Positions 34,333-42,346 of a stretch of 64,000 bases of DNA are shown here, piece after piece (the first letter of the stretch is position 1; each line of letters starts with the position of its first letter). The DNA lies in contig JAKFYD010000037.1 of NCBI GenBank assembly GCA_021731025.1, forward strand, positions 1 to 64,000, written 5' to 3'. The notes under the pieces were generated by a model. The model saw only the letters and a list, made by a program, of their open reading frames with translations. It was not told where the DNA came from and did no database searches. The translations under genes and the position numbers were made by a program. Source of the stretch: Pseudobdellovibrionaceae bacterium (lineage in GTDB: Bacteria; Bdellovibrionota; Bdellovibrionia; Bdellovibrionales; Bdellovibrionaceae).

Positions 34333-35469
34333 CTGAAAACAATTTTTCTTTTTATTTTATTTTTTCTTTTTTATTCCCAGCAAACAATGGCTGCAACGGC
34401 CTCAAGTTATCAGTGTCGGATGATCTTTTCAGGAAAGCCTACGGATTGGCACTCTACAGGAGGTGGCCTTTTTGATGACCTTCGTGAGAACGCTTTCCAC
34501 TATATGAATTGGGTGAAGAATTCCGCCAAAGAAAATATACCTCAAGATCTTTTGGCGGATGGGCAAACCGCTGGCGACGCTCATATTCTTAATTTTTCAG
34601 ATCTCTTGATTAACGGGAAACGAAAACTAAGGCTTAACGACAAAGATGATTCCGGCCTTGGACTATTCCTTTTTGACTTCGTGAGATTTGCAACAACAGT
34701 TAAAGCGCAGCGCTTAGGTTTAGAAACTGTGGATCTTTTTATGTCCTATCGCCAAGGGCTTTTAGAAGAAAAAAAGGATAAACCCAAGTTTTTGGAGAAA
34801 ATTCTCGAGACCTCCAAAAAAGATGAAGCTGAAGCCCATAAAGAGTATCTCGAAAAGTACACTCAAGGAAAAAAATTTATTTTTTCTGACGAGACCAGTT
34901 TAGTTGAAATTTCAAAATCCCCAGAAAGTGCTCAAAAAATTTACCGTGAAGATGTTCAAAAATTAAAACGTGAATTAAATTCTTACACGATTCTGGATGA
35001 AGCTTACCGAGTAAAAACAAGCGGAGGCAGCCGCAATCAAGCTCGCTTTTGGTTTTTAGTTAAAGATAACAATGATGAAAAACATATTATCGAGTTCAAA
35101 TTGTCCGGCGAGCCAGCTACGTCTCTCGTGAGGAAGCAAAAAGACTTTGTGAATCGGATGAAGGACGTCGAAGAAGTTTATTGGAAGGGTGAGAAAGACC
35201 CCTTGTATAGGGCAATCCGAATAGGCGAACGGGATTACTACATGCGCCCTAAGATGAAAGAATTTGTGAACTTCAAAAAAATAGAATCAGAAAAAGATAA
35301 GGAGCAGGCCCGCGAATTCCTACTCCATGTCGCTTATCATATGGGAAGAATGGTGGCCGATCAAAACCCCACATCATATATCCAAGCTATCGTTGGAGAG
35401 CCCGAAAATTCATTTCGCTGGGTTCACCGTCTCGTGAATGAGTATATCACCCTAGTCAAAGACCTTTAA
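34333..35469 (+). CDS. DUF2252-like kinase-fold protein with apparent signal peptide
   Basis: From the first ATG (34387) 360 residues. The conserved core DGQTAGDAHILNFSD, RLNDKDDSGLGLFLFDFVRFATTV resembles DUF2252, a group related in fold to aminoglycoside-type kinases: GDAHxxNF matches the catalytic loop and the FDF region the metal site. The frame is open upstream, and codons 34333-34386 (CTG AAA ACA ...) encode KTIFLFILFFLFYSQQTMAATA, a textbook signal peptide. No ATG, GTG or TTG occurs before the in-frame stop at 34270, so a CTG start at 34333 is the best way to include it. If so, this is an exported kinase-like protein. Confidence 0.72.
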   Translation: MKTIFLFILFFLFYSQQTMAATASSYQCRMIFSGKPTDWHSTGGGLFDDLRENAFHYMNWVKNSAKENIPQDLLADGQTAGDAHILNFSDLLINGKRKLRLNDKDDSGLGLFLFDFVRFATTVKAQRLGLETVDLFMSYRQGLLEEKKDKPKFLEKILETSKKDEAEAHKEYLEKYTQGKKFIFSDETSLVEISKSPESAQKIYREDVQKLKRELNSYTILDEAYRVKTSGGSRNQARFWFLVKDNNDEKHIIEFKLSGEPATSLVRKQKDFVNRMKDVEEVYWKGEKDPLYRAIRIGERDYYMRPKMKEFVNFKKIESEKDKEQAREFLLHVAYHMGRMVADQNPTSYIQAIVGEPENSFRWVHRLVNEYITLVKDL

Positions 35470-35603
35470 TAATAAGTTTGCACTTATAAACTAGGACATT
35501 TCGACTTTTACTGTGTCTATCTTTTGGACACTCAGGTATTTTATTTCAGTCACATTTGAAAATTTGTGTTCATGACAGATTGTTTTAGCTTAGAAATGTA
35601 AAA

Positions 35604-35614
35604 CATATTATAAT
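35604..35614 (+). promoter_or_regulatory. -10-like TATAAT upstream of the 35694 gene
   Basis: A perfect TATAAT (35609-35614) lies about 75 bases before the ATG at 35694; an upstream TTAGCT at an 18-base spacing is a weak -35. The leader contains GGGG before the start codon. The 224-base gap 35470-35693 otherwise holds only a weak inverted repeat (AGTTT/AAACT) after the DUF2252 stop. Confidence 0.35.
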
Positions 35615-35693
35615 GCGCTCCGAAGACTCAGTGATAGTGGGGTTTAGTTTTGAGATTTAATGAGTCCATGGTTTTTAAAAGGGGTAGCCGTTT

Positions 35694-36563
35694 ATGAATA
35701 CAATGAATTTGGTCTTTACTTTATCTTTCCTTTTAATGGGTTCCATTTCGAATGCCTCAGTCTTTGATAGCGAAATTGATCCTTGTCATGGAACTTATAG
35801 TGAAAGTGACCTTCGCGCAAAAGGTAATAAATTATTAGAAGGTGATCTTAATTTTATTACAGTTAAAGAACCTATTCCTGGGACTAATATTTATTACCGT
35901 CTTACCTGTGATCGTCGGCTGTATTCTCTTCTTGTCATTAAAGAGCAGAAAGAAAGTCACCAGCAGATCGAGCAAGCGCTCAGCGCCATTGCTTGGCAAT
36001 CCACTTTTTCACTTGAGGCCGCAGAGACTCTGATGAACTTTATTAATACCTCACCTAGCAATATCCTGAAAGGAAAGGCGGCCTTTTCATTTTACTACCT
36101 GCATGACGTCTTTCCTAAGGTTCAGGTGATGATTGACTTTTATGAGAAGCAAAAGTTCAGAAATTTTTATCGAAAGATGCTTGCCAGTGATCACGTCGAA
36201 CAATCAAGCCACTTTGCGCAAGTGGCGCAAAAAATTGCCGGCTATTTTTTAAGCACTGAAAACAGTTGTTATCGCTCACAGTTTTCAGATGAGATTCGTA
36301 TTCAGGGGGAACGGGCAGCTAAAATATTTATTCCGATGTTAATGGAGGCTTTACTTTCCCATCGAATTAACATGGAGCCCGATGCCGTTGTGGTTCGCAG
36401 CGAAATCTTGGTCGCGTTGGGGAATTTTGCTTATTCCGAATTTGCTCGGACGGATAAGACTTACCATGATCAACTGACTTATTATAAAAATAAAACCGAA
36501 GACAAAGTTGATGCTCAAAATGTTGAGTCTCTCTTCGCTTCAATGAAGCAAGTTTGCCCTTAA
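35694..36563 (+). CDS. exported helical protein of unknown function
   Basis: 289 residues. Signal peptide MNTMNLVFTLSFLLMGSISNASV. The mature chain is mainly helical with three or four Cys (DPCHGTYSE, LTCDRR, SCYRSQ, KQVCP) and reads like an alpha-solenoid or HEAT-like protein (EILVALGNFAYSEFA), but no family is recognised. AGGGG precedes the ATG. Cys near both ends suggests disulfides in the periplasm. Confidence 0.68.
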   Translation: MNTMNLVFTLSFLLMGSISNASVFDSEIDPCHGTYSESDLRAKGNKLLEGDLNFITVKEPIPGTNIYYRLTCDRRLYSLLVIKEQKESHQQIEQALSAIAWQSTFSLEAAETLMNFINTSPSNILKGKAAFSFYYLHDVFPKVQVMIDFYEKQKFRNFYRKMLASDHVEQSSHFAQVAQKIAGYFLSTENSCYRSQFSDEIRIQGERAAKIFIPMLMEALLSHRINMEPDAVVVRSEILVALGNFAYSEFARTDKTYHDQLTYYKNKTEDKVDAQNVESLFASMKQVCP

Positions 36564-36593
36564 TCTTAGGCCAGGTTTAAAGTTCTGATTTGT

Positions 36594-37394
36594 TTATTTC
36601 CCGGCCCGGCGGCGAAAGTCGCTGGGAAGAATTCCTTCAATTCTTTTGAAGGTTCCAATAAATTTAGAGAGAGAATTATAACCGACCTCTAAAGCAATAT
36701 CGGTAATGGTTAATCGACTATCTTGCAGCAGAGTCTTCGCTTTTTCAATCCGCGCTAAAATTAAATAGTCTTTGGGAGTTATTCCCGTTTCCTTTAAAAA
36801 AAGACGACTGAAATTTCGAGAACTTAAACCACTTTTCTTGGCGACTTCAGTGAAGCTCAAAGCCCCAAGATCATTTTCAATAATTTGCAGAGCTTCTTGA
36901 ATACGTGGATCCAGAACTTTCCCTTGAAGATGCTCGAGGTGAATTTTTTGTTTTTGGATTTGGGCGGAATTTAAAGACTCTTTCAAAGTTTCAATCAGGG
37001 CCGCCGTAAAAAACCGGAAGCCTTCAGCCTTTTTATTAATCAATAAATAGAAAAGCAGCTCTTTCGCCAACGAGTTCGCAGAGAAGGCACAGGTCGAAAA
37101 GTTTTCTGAACTGTGTTGATTCCAAGCTTTCTTACTGATGAGCCAAATCAATCTTTCACCAGAACCCTGGGCCGATGACGAGAAACTGTGATCGAAATCG
37201 GGTGGAACATAAAGCATTTTTCCGGGGCCAGCTTTAATGGTTTTCCCTTCAGCCGTGATCGAAATTTCGCCTTGAAGGGGCAAGAAGAATTCGTGCTCTT
37301 CATGTTGGTGGCGGCCCACTTGGCTGGCGGGAATTTTTTGGTGGAGGATAATTAATCCCGGAAACTCTGTCAGAAGGTCATGATGTGGCTTCAT
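36594..37394 (-). CDS. AraC-family regulator with cupin sensor domain
   Basis: 266 residues. N-terminal cupin: HQHEEHEFFLPLQGEISITAEGKT and GPGKMLYVPPDFDHSF. C-terminal double helix-turn-helix: LSFTEVAKKSGLSSRNFSRLFLKETGITPKDYL and LTITDIALEVGYNSLSKFIGTFKRIEGILPSDFRR, the AraC signature. It diverges from the MBL lipoprotein gene at 37513 with 118 bases between them, so it probably controls that gene and/or itself. Ligand unknown. AGGA 8 bases before the ATG. Confidence 0.9.
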   Translation of the reverse strand: MKPHHDLLTEFPGLIILHQKIPASQVGRHQHEEHEFFLPLQGEISITAEGKTIKAGPGKMLYVPPDFDHSFSSSAQGSGERLIWLISKKAWNQHSSENFSTCAFSANSLAKELLFYLLINKKAEGFRFFTAALIETLKESLNSAQIQKQKIHLEHLQGKVLDPRIQEALQIIENDLGALSFTEVAKKSGLSSRNFSRLFLKETGITPKDYLILARIEKAKTLLQDSRLTITDIALEVGYNSLSKFIGTFKRIEGILPSDFRRRAGK

Positions 37395-37462
37395 AAATTG
37401 ATCCTACCTGAAATGGCTCAAAAGGGAAGTGACTTTGGCCGAAAGGGGTTAGTGGGGATTTC

Positions 37463-37483
37463 AAAAAGTCGGTAGAACTTTTT
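37463..37483. promoter_or_regulatory. inverted repeat in the AraC/MBL intergenic region
   Basis: AAAAAGT (37463-37469) and ACTTTTT (37477-37483), 7-base spacer. A shorter AAGTGACTT palindrome lies near 37425. Both sit between the divergent starts and are candidate regulator sites, though AraC proteins more often bind direct repeats. Confidence 0.35.
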
Positions 37484-37512
37484 CATCTTTAACACAAACA
37501 AGGAGATGAAAG

Positions 37513-38469
37513 ATGAAAAAGAATTTAAGTTTAATAATGATGGCGGTTTCCCTGATAGGTTGTGCTTCGGCAAGAACAACGGCGAACACTTTCCGCGGCC
37601 GAATCATCGAGTTTAAATCCGGAGCAGAAGGTTTTGATACTCGCACGTTTTTTTACGAAGGGGAGAAAGACGTTGTTGCTTTTGATTCGCAATTTACGGG
37701 AGAGTTAGCTCGGCAGTCCATCGAGCATTTGCGGAAGTTCACTTCTAAACCCATTTCGTGGTTGGTGATCACTCATCCTAATCCTGATAAATTCAACGGT
37801 GCTTCCGTTTTCAAATCCATGGGCGCACGAATTATGGCATCGAATTCCACCGTGCAAGCGATGCCTGAAGTCCATTCTTATAAAGAATACTTTTTCGTGA
37901 ACATCGCAAAAATGTTTAAGAAAGAAGATTATCCAAGCCTGACTTCTGTTGATGAAACTTTTGAAGGGCAAACCGAAATTGTTTTAAGAGGTGGAGAAAA
38001 AATTCAATTGCGTGAGCTGTCACATCCCGGTGTGAGCAGCACTCAATCTGTGGCTTACATTCCTTCTGTTCAGGCTCTGATAGTCGGGGATCTTATACAT
38101 CATCGGGCGCACGCGTGGCTTGAAGGTGGAATCGTCAATGGAAAAGCAAAGCCGACAATCCAAAAATGGATTTGGGCACTTCAGGAGTTAGTCACTCTTT
38201 ACCCTGCGGAAACAAATGTCTTTGGTGGACGAGGAGTCAATGCGGACTTAAAAACTGCAGCGTCAGCCCAGATCAATTATTTGAATGAAGCCCGTGCTCT
38301 CGTGAAAAGTGAAATTAAGGCGGCAAAGAAAATGAAAGAAAGTGAATTGAAAGAATTGTACAAAAAACTCACAAAAAAGTTTCAGGCGCGATTTCCTGAG
38401 TACGATTTAGCTTATATGATCGAGTACAGCATTTATGGCCTAGTCCAATCCGAAATTGAAAAAAAGTAG
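37513..38469 (+). CDS. MBL-fold lipoprotein with degenerate metal site
   Basis: 318 residues. Lipoprotein signal with lipobox SLIGC near residue 16. The metallo-beta-lactamase fold is visible (VVAFDSQFTGELARQSIEHL, WLVITHPNPDKFNGASVF, LIVGDLIHHRAHAW), but the metal motif HxHxDH reads HPNPDK: the first His and the Asp remain, the second and third His are lost. LSHPGVSS and VGDLIHH keep later ligands. Activity may be altered or mononuclear. AAGGAG precedes the ATG. Divergent AraC regulator. Strong terminator downstream. Confidence 0.8.
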   Translation: MKKNLSLIMMAVSLIGCASARTTANTFRGRIIEFKSGAEGFDTRTFFYEGEKDVVAFDSQFTGELARQSIEHLRKFTSKPISWLVITHPNPDKFNGASVFKSMGARIMASNSTVQAMPEVHSYKEYFFVNIAKMFKKEDYPSLTSVDETFEGQTEIVLRGGEKIQLRELSHPGVSSTQSVAYIPSVQALIVGDLIHHRAHAWLEGGIVNGKAKPTIQKWIWALQELVTLYPAETNVFGGRGVNADLKTAASAQINYLNEARALVKSEIKAAKKMKESELKELYKKLTKKFQARFPEYDLAYMIEYSIYGLVQSEIEKK

Positions 38470-38481
38470 GTCCAACGTCGT

Positions 38482-38508
38482 GCCGCTGAAAGAATTTTTT
38501 TCAGCGGC
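38482..38508 (+). terminator. terminator-like hairpin after the MBL lipoprotein gene
   Basis: GCCGCTGAAA (38482-38491) pairs with TTTCAGCGGC (38499-38508), a perfect 10-bp stem with a loop containing T residues. Located 12 bases after the stop. The T-run is in the loop rather than after the stem, so strength is uncertain. Confidence 0.6.
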
Positions 38509-38561
38509 CAAACCATTTAAAATTTAGCCTCTTTTTAAGTCTAATAAAATTTCTGTTCTTA

Positions 38562-38590
38562 TTGACTCTAAAAAAATCCTAGGGTTAACT
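38562..38590 (+). promoter_or_regulatory. sigma70-like promoter, predicted leaderless start at 38598
   Basis: TTGACT (38562-38567), 17 bases, TTAACT (38585-38590), then 7 bases to the ATG at 38598. No Shine-Dalgarno sequence. Confidence 0.5.
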
Positions 38591-38597
38591 CTCGACC

Positions 38598-38936
38598 ATG
38601 CGTGTTGTCGGTATGAATTTTTTTCTTATACTCATTCTTCAAGTTTGTTTTACGGCAAACGCATTAGATCTATCTCCACGCTTATTGATTGAAGACAATA
38701 TTGTCACCTCGATGTGGTCGCAAAATCAAAACCCTGAGCCGATAAATGAAGAAACTGACGAGAACACCACTTCCGCTCAGACTCAGGAAACAGTGGAAGA
38801 TGATGATTTTGAAGTGTGGCATGAATCCTCATTTTTACTGAGTTCTCTCAACTCAACTTTGTTGTCTTATAAAATAGAAAAGGTCCATCGTGGGCCATAT
38901 CCGTTAGGCCTTGATAAGCCCCCCAGTCTCGCTTAG
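38598..38936 (+). CDS. small exported acidic protein
   Basis: 112 residues, not recognised. N-terminal signal peptide (MNFFLILILQVCFTANAL after five residues). The mature part is acidic and Asn/Glu/Thr-rich (NEETDENTTSAQTQETVEDDDFEV) and ends in a Pro-containing tail (GPYPLGLDKPPSLA). The promoter geometry supports the ATG at 38598 rather than the Met at 38613. The next gene (carbonic anhydrase) starts 71 bases later. Confidence 0.55.
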   Translation: MRVVGMNFFLILILQVCFTANALDLSPRLLIEDNIVTSMWSQNQNPEPINEETDENTTSAQTQETVEDDDFEVWHESSFLLSSLNSTLLSYKIEKVHRGPYPLGLDKPPSLA

Positions 38937-39007
38937 TCCGATTCACCCTGTTCCACCATCAAAGTATCGATTTTAATTTTAACTCATTTTTCGGAGAGGT
39001 CTTAGTT

Positions 39008-39721
39008 ATGCAATTTCAGATTAGCTGGAAAGAGTCCCTATCTAAACTCATTGAAGGGAATATGCGTTTTCGACTTGGATTAAGGTCTGTCGAGTCTTTC
39101 GCAAGCGCCCTTAAACTTCGTGAGCTCGCTGATAATGGTCAAAGTCCTTCGGCCATTATTTTAACTTGTTCAGATTCACGGGTACCCACAGAAATTTTAT
39201 TTGATAAAGGAGTCGGTGATCTCTTTGTTATTCGTGTCGCAGGAAATGTGATTTCACGTTCCATTATTGCGAGCATCGAATACGCAGCCACAGTTTTGCG
39301 AACTCCCTTATGTATTGTCATGGGACACACTCAGTGTGGAGCGGTTAGAGCTGCTTACACCTGCCTTCAGCAAGAAAGCTCGAACAACACTCCCAATTTG
39401 GATCGGTTGCTTGAAAAAATAACACCGGCTGTACAAGAAACTATAAGAAAACATCCCCATGCCAATGAAGGGGACTTATTGCGACTGTCAGCCATTACGA
39501 ATGTACAGCACCAGGCGGAGTTGATTCATCGAAAAAGTCCCGAGCTTGCTTCTTTGGCTCGAAGCGGGAAATTTAAAATTCTAGGTGCTCTTTACAATCT
39601 TCATGATGGAGAAGTTAGTTTTGACGTCCGAGGTATTCCTGACTTGAAGATTGATGCTCCGATGACAAATGCGATGATAAACAAACACTTGTTTACAGTG
39701 ACAGCGCCGGAGATCTTATGA
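39008..39721 (+). CDS. beta-class carbonic anhydrase
   Basis: 237 residues. Zinc ligands in CSDSRVPTEILFD (Cys) and MGHTQCGAVRAAY (His, Cys) plus DLFVIRVAGNV, the full beta-carbonic-anhydrase pattern. It interconverts CO2 and bicarbonate. CGGAGAGG precedes the ATG. The stop overlaps the SulP transporter start by 4 bases, so enzyme and transporter form a coupled bicarbonate module. Confidence 0.93.
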   Translation: MQFQISWKESLSKLIEGNMRFRLGLRSVESFASALKLRELADNGQSPSAIILTCSDSRVPTEILFDKGVGDLFVIRVAGNVISRSIIASIEYAATVLRTPLCIVMGHTQCGAVRAAYTCLQQESSNNTPNLDRLLEKITPAVQETIRKHPHANEGDLLRLSAITNVQHQAELIHRKSPELASLARSGKFKILGALYNLHDGEVSFDVRGIPDLKIDAPMTNAMINKHLFTVTAPEIL

Positions 39722-41013
39722 AAATGAAAAAAGAAGATCTGCTCGCAAGTTTTATTGTTTTCATTGTGGCATTGCCATTGTCGTTGGGGATTGCACTGGC
39801 ATCGGGAGCTTCGCTAGAAGCGGGCATTATCACCGCTGTCCTGGGTGGTGTTATTTGCGGAATGCTATCGGGAGCGCCTCTGGTGGTAGCTGGGCCCGCA
39901 GCCGGCTTAACAGCTTTAGTTTTTCAGTTGGTGCAACAGTATGGAATTAAAGGTTTAGCAATAATAACTGTGTTCGCTGGCCTCATACAAGTGGCAATGG
40001 GTTTGTTCAAGTTAGGGCGCTTTTTTAGATACATGCCTAAATCGATTCTTGAAGGTATGCTCAGCGTGATTGGTTTTATCATCGCGATTTATCAACTGCA
40101 TGTCTTGATGGGTTTTAAAGTGCCCAGTTCGGTTTTTATGGCCTTTGCAAAAATCCCTGATGCCCTCCAAAATTTTCACTGGCCTGTGCTGATCTGTGGT
40201 TTGATCGCTGTCGCTATTCAGTTGGTGTGGCCGAAGCTTCCCGCGCAAGTCAAATGGATACCCGGAGCTCTACCAGCGGTAGTTATTGCTACGGTCATAA
40301 GTTTATCCTGGGAAATGCCTCGAGTTGAAATTGCGAATTTTCTAGGACACATTTCTTCAGCTTTTTCAGGCTTAGCTTTAAGTGATTTTTTTGGGGTTCC
40401 TCTGAAAATGCTTTTTTCTGCATTGGGTTTAGCTATCGTTGCCAGTGCCGAAACTTTGTTAACGGCTATCGCTCTGGATGGATTGATTGCAGCCCGTCGA
40501 GGGGAGAACCCAAAGCCCGCAGCACTGGATCACGAGTTGTTAGCTCACGGTTTTACCAATTCTGTATCTGGCTTGTTTGGCGGTTTGCCAATGACTGGAG
40601 TTATTGTCAGAAGTGCAGTCAATGTGAGTTCGGGAGCTCGCACCCGTTATTCGACGGTGCTTCATGGTTTGTGGATAGGACTTTTCGTTATCTTCGCTCC
40701 TGATCTTTTACAGAAAATACCCTTGACAGCTTTAGCTGCCGTGCTTGTTGTAACAGGTTTCAAATTGCTGAATCTTGGCGAGTTTATGAAGGTGTTAAAA
40801 CAATCTCGTTGGCAGGCCAGTCTATGGGCAACCACTTTCGTTGCGATATTGGCGACTGATTTATTAGTGGGCCTTGCTTTAGGTGTTCTGCTTTTTGTGA
40901 TTGGTCAAGTGGTTCGAGTTCCTATGGGAGTTGGCGAGCGATTTAAAGTTCTGAAGAAATGGGCCTTTGAAAAAGAGAGCGCCGTTCAAGTTCAAAATAA
41001 AATGGCTGAATAG
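39718..41013 (+). CDS. SulP-family anion (likely bicarbonate) transporter
   Basis: 431 residues, 10-12 transmembrane helices. LPLSLGIALASGASLEAGIITA and VVAGPAAGLTALVFQLVQQYG are SulP family signatures (residues ~15-75), and SVSGLFGGLPMTGVIVRSAVNVSSGARTR is also conserved. The cytoplasmic STAS domain is missing: only ~25 residues follow the last helix. Coupling to a carbonic anhydrase points to bicarbonate, as in BicA-like or SulP-CA fusion systems; sulfate is the alternative. Confidence 0.9.
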   Translation: MKMKKEDLLASFIVFIVALPLSLGIALASGASLEAGIITAVLGGVICGMLSGAPLVVAGPAAGLTALVFQLVQQYGIKGLAIITVFAGLIQVAMGLFKLGRFFRYMPKSILEGMLSVIGFIIAIYQLHVLMGFKVPSSVFMAFAKIPDALQNFHWPVLICGLIAVAIQLVWPKLPAQVKWIPGALPAVVIATVISLSWEMPRVEIANFLGHISSAFSGLALSDFFGVPLKMLFSALGLAIVASAETLLTAIALDGLIAARRGENPKPAALDHELLAHGFTNSVSGLFGGLPMTGVIVRSAVNVSSGARTRYSTVLHGLWIGLFVIFAPDLLQKIPLTALAAVLVVTGFKLLNLGEFMKVLKQSRWQASLWATTFVAILATDLLVGLALGVLLFVIGQVVRVPMGVGERFKVLKKWAFEKESAVQVQNKMAE

Positions 41014-41036
41014 AAGCCGATTGAAATTTATCATTA

Positions 41037-41067
41037 AAAGGCTGCCTTTGGGGGCAGCCTTTTTTTA
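41037..41067 (+). terminator. rho-independent terminator of the CA-SulP operon
   Basis: AAAGGCTGCC (41037-41046) pairs with GGCAGCCTTT (41053-41062), followed by TTTTT. GC-rich stem plus T-tract, located 24 bases after the stop. A canonical intrinsic terminator. Confidence 0.88.
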
Positions 41068-41093
41068 TCCCCTGCGAACTGCGTCAGAGATGG

Positions 41094-41122
41094 TTTACAA
41101 GCACTAACTCCTTCACTAAAAT
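41094..41122 (+). promoter_or_regulatory. sigma70-like promoter, predicted leaderless start of mutM
   Basis: TTTACA (41094-41099), 17 bases, TAAAAT (41117-41122). Six bases later is the second of two tandem ATGs (41129). Initiation there gives a protein beginning MPELPE, exactly what Fpg needs, so promoter and enzyme chemistry agree on this start. Confidence 0.55.
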
Positions 41123-41128
41123 CAAATG

Positions 41129-41947
41129 ATGCCAGAACTTCCTGAAGTCGAAGTCGTTCGGAGGGATTTAGAAAAAGAAATCTGCAGTGATCAACAGATC
41201 CTGCAATTTATTTTTCACCGCAAAGATATTCGCGATCCCATTCCTATAAAGAAAATCAACAAGCTGGTTGGATCTTCGATTTTAAAAATTCGTCGCCGGG
41301 CTAAATATTTGCTTTTTGAAACTGAGCAGGGCAATTTAATTTCTCATCTTGGAATGTCGGGGAGTTGGCGGATTTGCGACGTGGCGGAAAAATCACTGCG
41401 GAAACATGATCATATTGAAATTCATTTTAGTGATGGAAAATGTTTTATCTATAATGATCCGCGGCGCTTTGGAATTTTCGATTTTTCAAAAGATTTAGAA
41501 AATTATAAAAAAATGGTGGGACTGGGGCCCGAGCCATGGGCGGCGGAATTTTCTGTCCCATATCTTGTTGAAAAATTTAAAAAAATAAATCGCAGTATCA
41601 AGTTGTCACTGATGGATCCCAAGATTGTTGTTGGTGTGGGGAATATTTATGCCAGCGAAATTCTTTTCGAGGCGGGCATAAAACCCCAAAAAAAATCTTG
41701 TCGACTGTCCCAGCAAGAGTTGGAAAAAATCATTTCGATCACTCAAAAAATATTAGAGCAAGCCATCCTTGGTGGTGGTTCGACGATTAAAACTTTCCAA
41801 CAAACCAACGGAAATTCGGGAAAATTTCAGAATCAACATCGAGTCTACGGACGCCACGGAAAGCCTTGTTATGAGTGTCATCAGTTCATTCGCAAAGCTG
41901 AAATTGCGGGAAGAAGCAGCTTTTGGTGTCCTCGATGTCAAAAATGA
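41129..41947 (+). CDS. mutM: formamidopyrimidine-DNA glycosylase (Fpg/MutM)
   Basis: 272 residues. Removes oxidised purines such as 8-oxoguanine and nicks the abasic site. PELPEVEVVRRDLEK supplies catalytic Pro1 and Glu2 after Met removal, which requires initiation at the second ATG. KIRRRAKYLLFE holds the Lys, HLGMSGSWRI and DPRRFGIFDF follow, and MDPKIVVGVGNIYASEILFEAGI leads into the H2TH helix. The zinc finger is complete (CYECHQF...FWCPRCQK). Works with the MutT-like Nudix enzyme at 8074 in GO repair. Confidence 0.96.
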   Translation: MPELPEVEVVRRDLEKEICSDQQILQFIFHRKDIRDPIPIKKINKLVGSSILKIRRRAKYLLFETEQGNLISHLGMSGSWRICDVAEKSLRKHDHIEIHFSDGKCFIYNDPRRFGIFDFSKDLENYKKMVGLGPEPWAAEFSVPYLVEKFKKINRSIKLSLMDPKIVVGVGNIYASEILFEAGIKPQKKSCRLSQQELEKIISITQKILEQAILGGGSTIKTFQQTNGNSGKFQNQHRVYGRHGKPCYECHQFIRKAEIAGRSSFWCPRCQK

Positions 41948-42024
41948 AGTTCTTGGGGTTGACATTCAAAAAAAATCGGTCAACTCTACGGAAGTCGAGT
42001 CACCCATGTGAAAGGAAATTTACA

Positions 42025-42246
42025 ATGAAAACAATTTTAGTTTTTGCTTTGTCTGCTTTGGTATTAACAACTGGTTTTACTTGCTCAAAAAATCCACCAG
42101 CTCCACAAACAACTGAAACTCAACCCGCTCAAGAGCAAATGACTGCTCCTGCTGACGGAACAACGACAGCACCAGCTCCCACTGATGGAACAACTGCACC
42201 TGCAACTCCTGAAACTGGCAAAGAAGCTGCTCCAGAAACTAAGTAG
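42025..42246 (+). CDS. small Pro/Thr-rich exported protein (possible lipoprotein)
   Basis: 73 residues. Signal peptide MKTILVFALSALVLTTGFTC with a Cys after FT, an atypical lipobox (TGFTC). The mature part is a low-complexity Pro/Ala/Thr sequence with repeats of TDGTTAPA type. AAAGGAAA precedes the ATG. Unknown function; such peptides often decorate the envelope. Followed by the fadE control region. Confidence 0.6.
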   Translation: MKTILVFALSALVLTTGFTCSKNPPAPQTTETQPAQEQMTAPADGTTTAPAPTDGTTAPATPETGKEAAPETK

Positions 42247-42254
42247 TTTTGTAA

Positions 42255-42346
42255 GGTATCCACTCTAAAAAATTTGATTCCAGTGCTTGCACTCGCTCTT
42301 CGAAAGGAGTGTAATGATGGAATCAAAGGAGTGATATGTGGATACC
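42255..42346 (+). promoter_or_regulatory. fadE control region: promoter inside nested inverted repeats
   Basis: Promoter TTGCAC (42287-42292), 17 bases, TGTAAT (42310-42315). It is enclosed by TTTGATTCCA (42273-42282) and its inverse TGGAATCAAA (42318-42327), and these by GGTATCCAC (42255-42263) and its inverse GTGGATACC (42338-42346), which includes the GTG start codon. AGTGCTTGCACT (42282-42293) is a further small palindrome over the -35. The four arms share a TCCA core. GGAG (42328-42331) lies between two arms. Either four operator half-sites or, in a read-through transcript, a hairpin that occludes the start. Confidence 0.6.
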
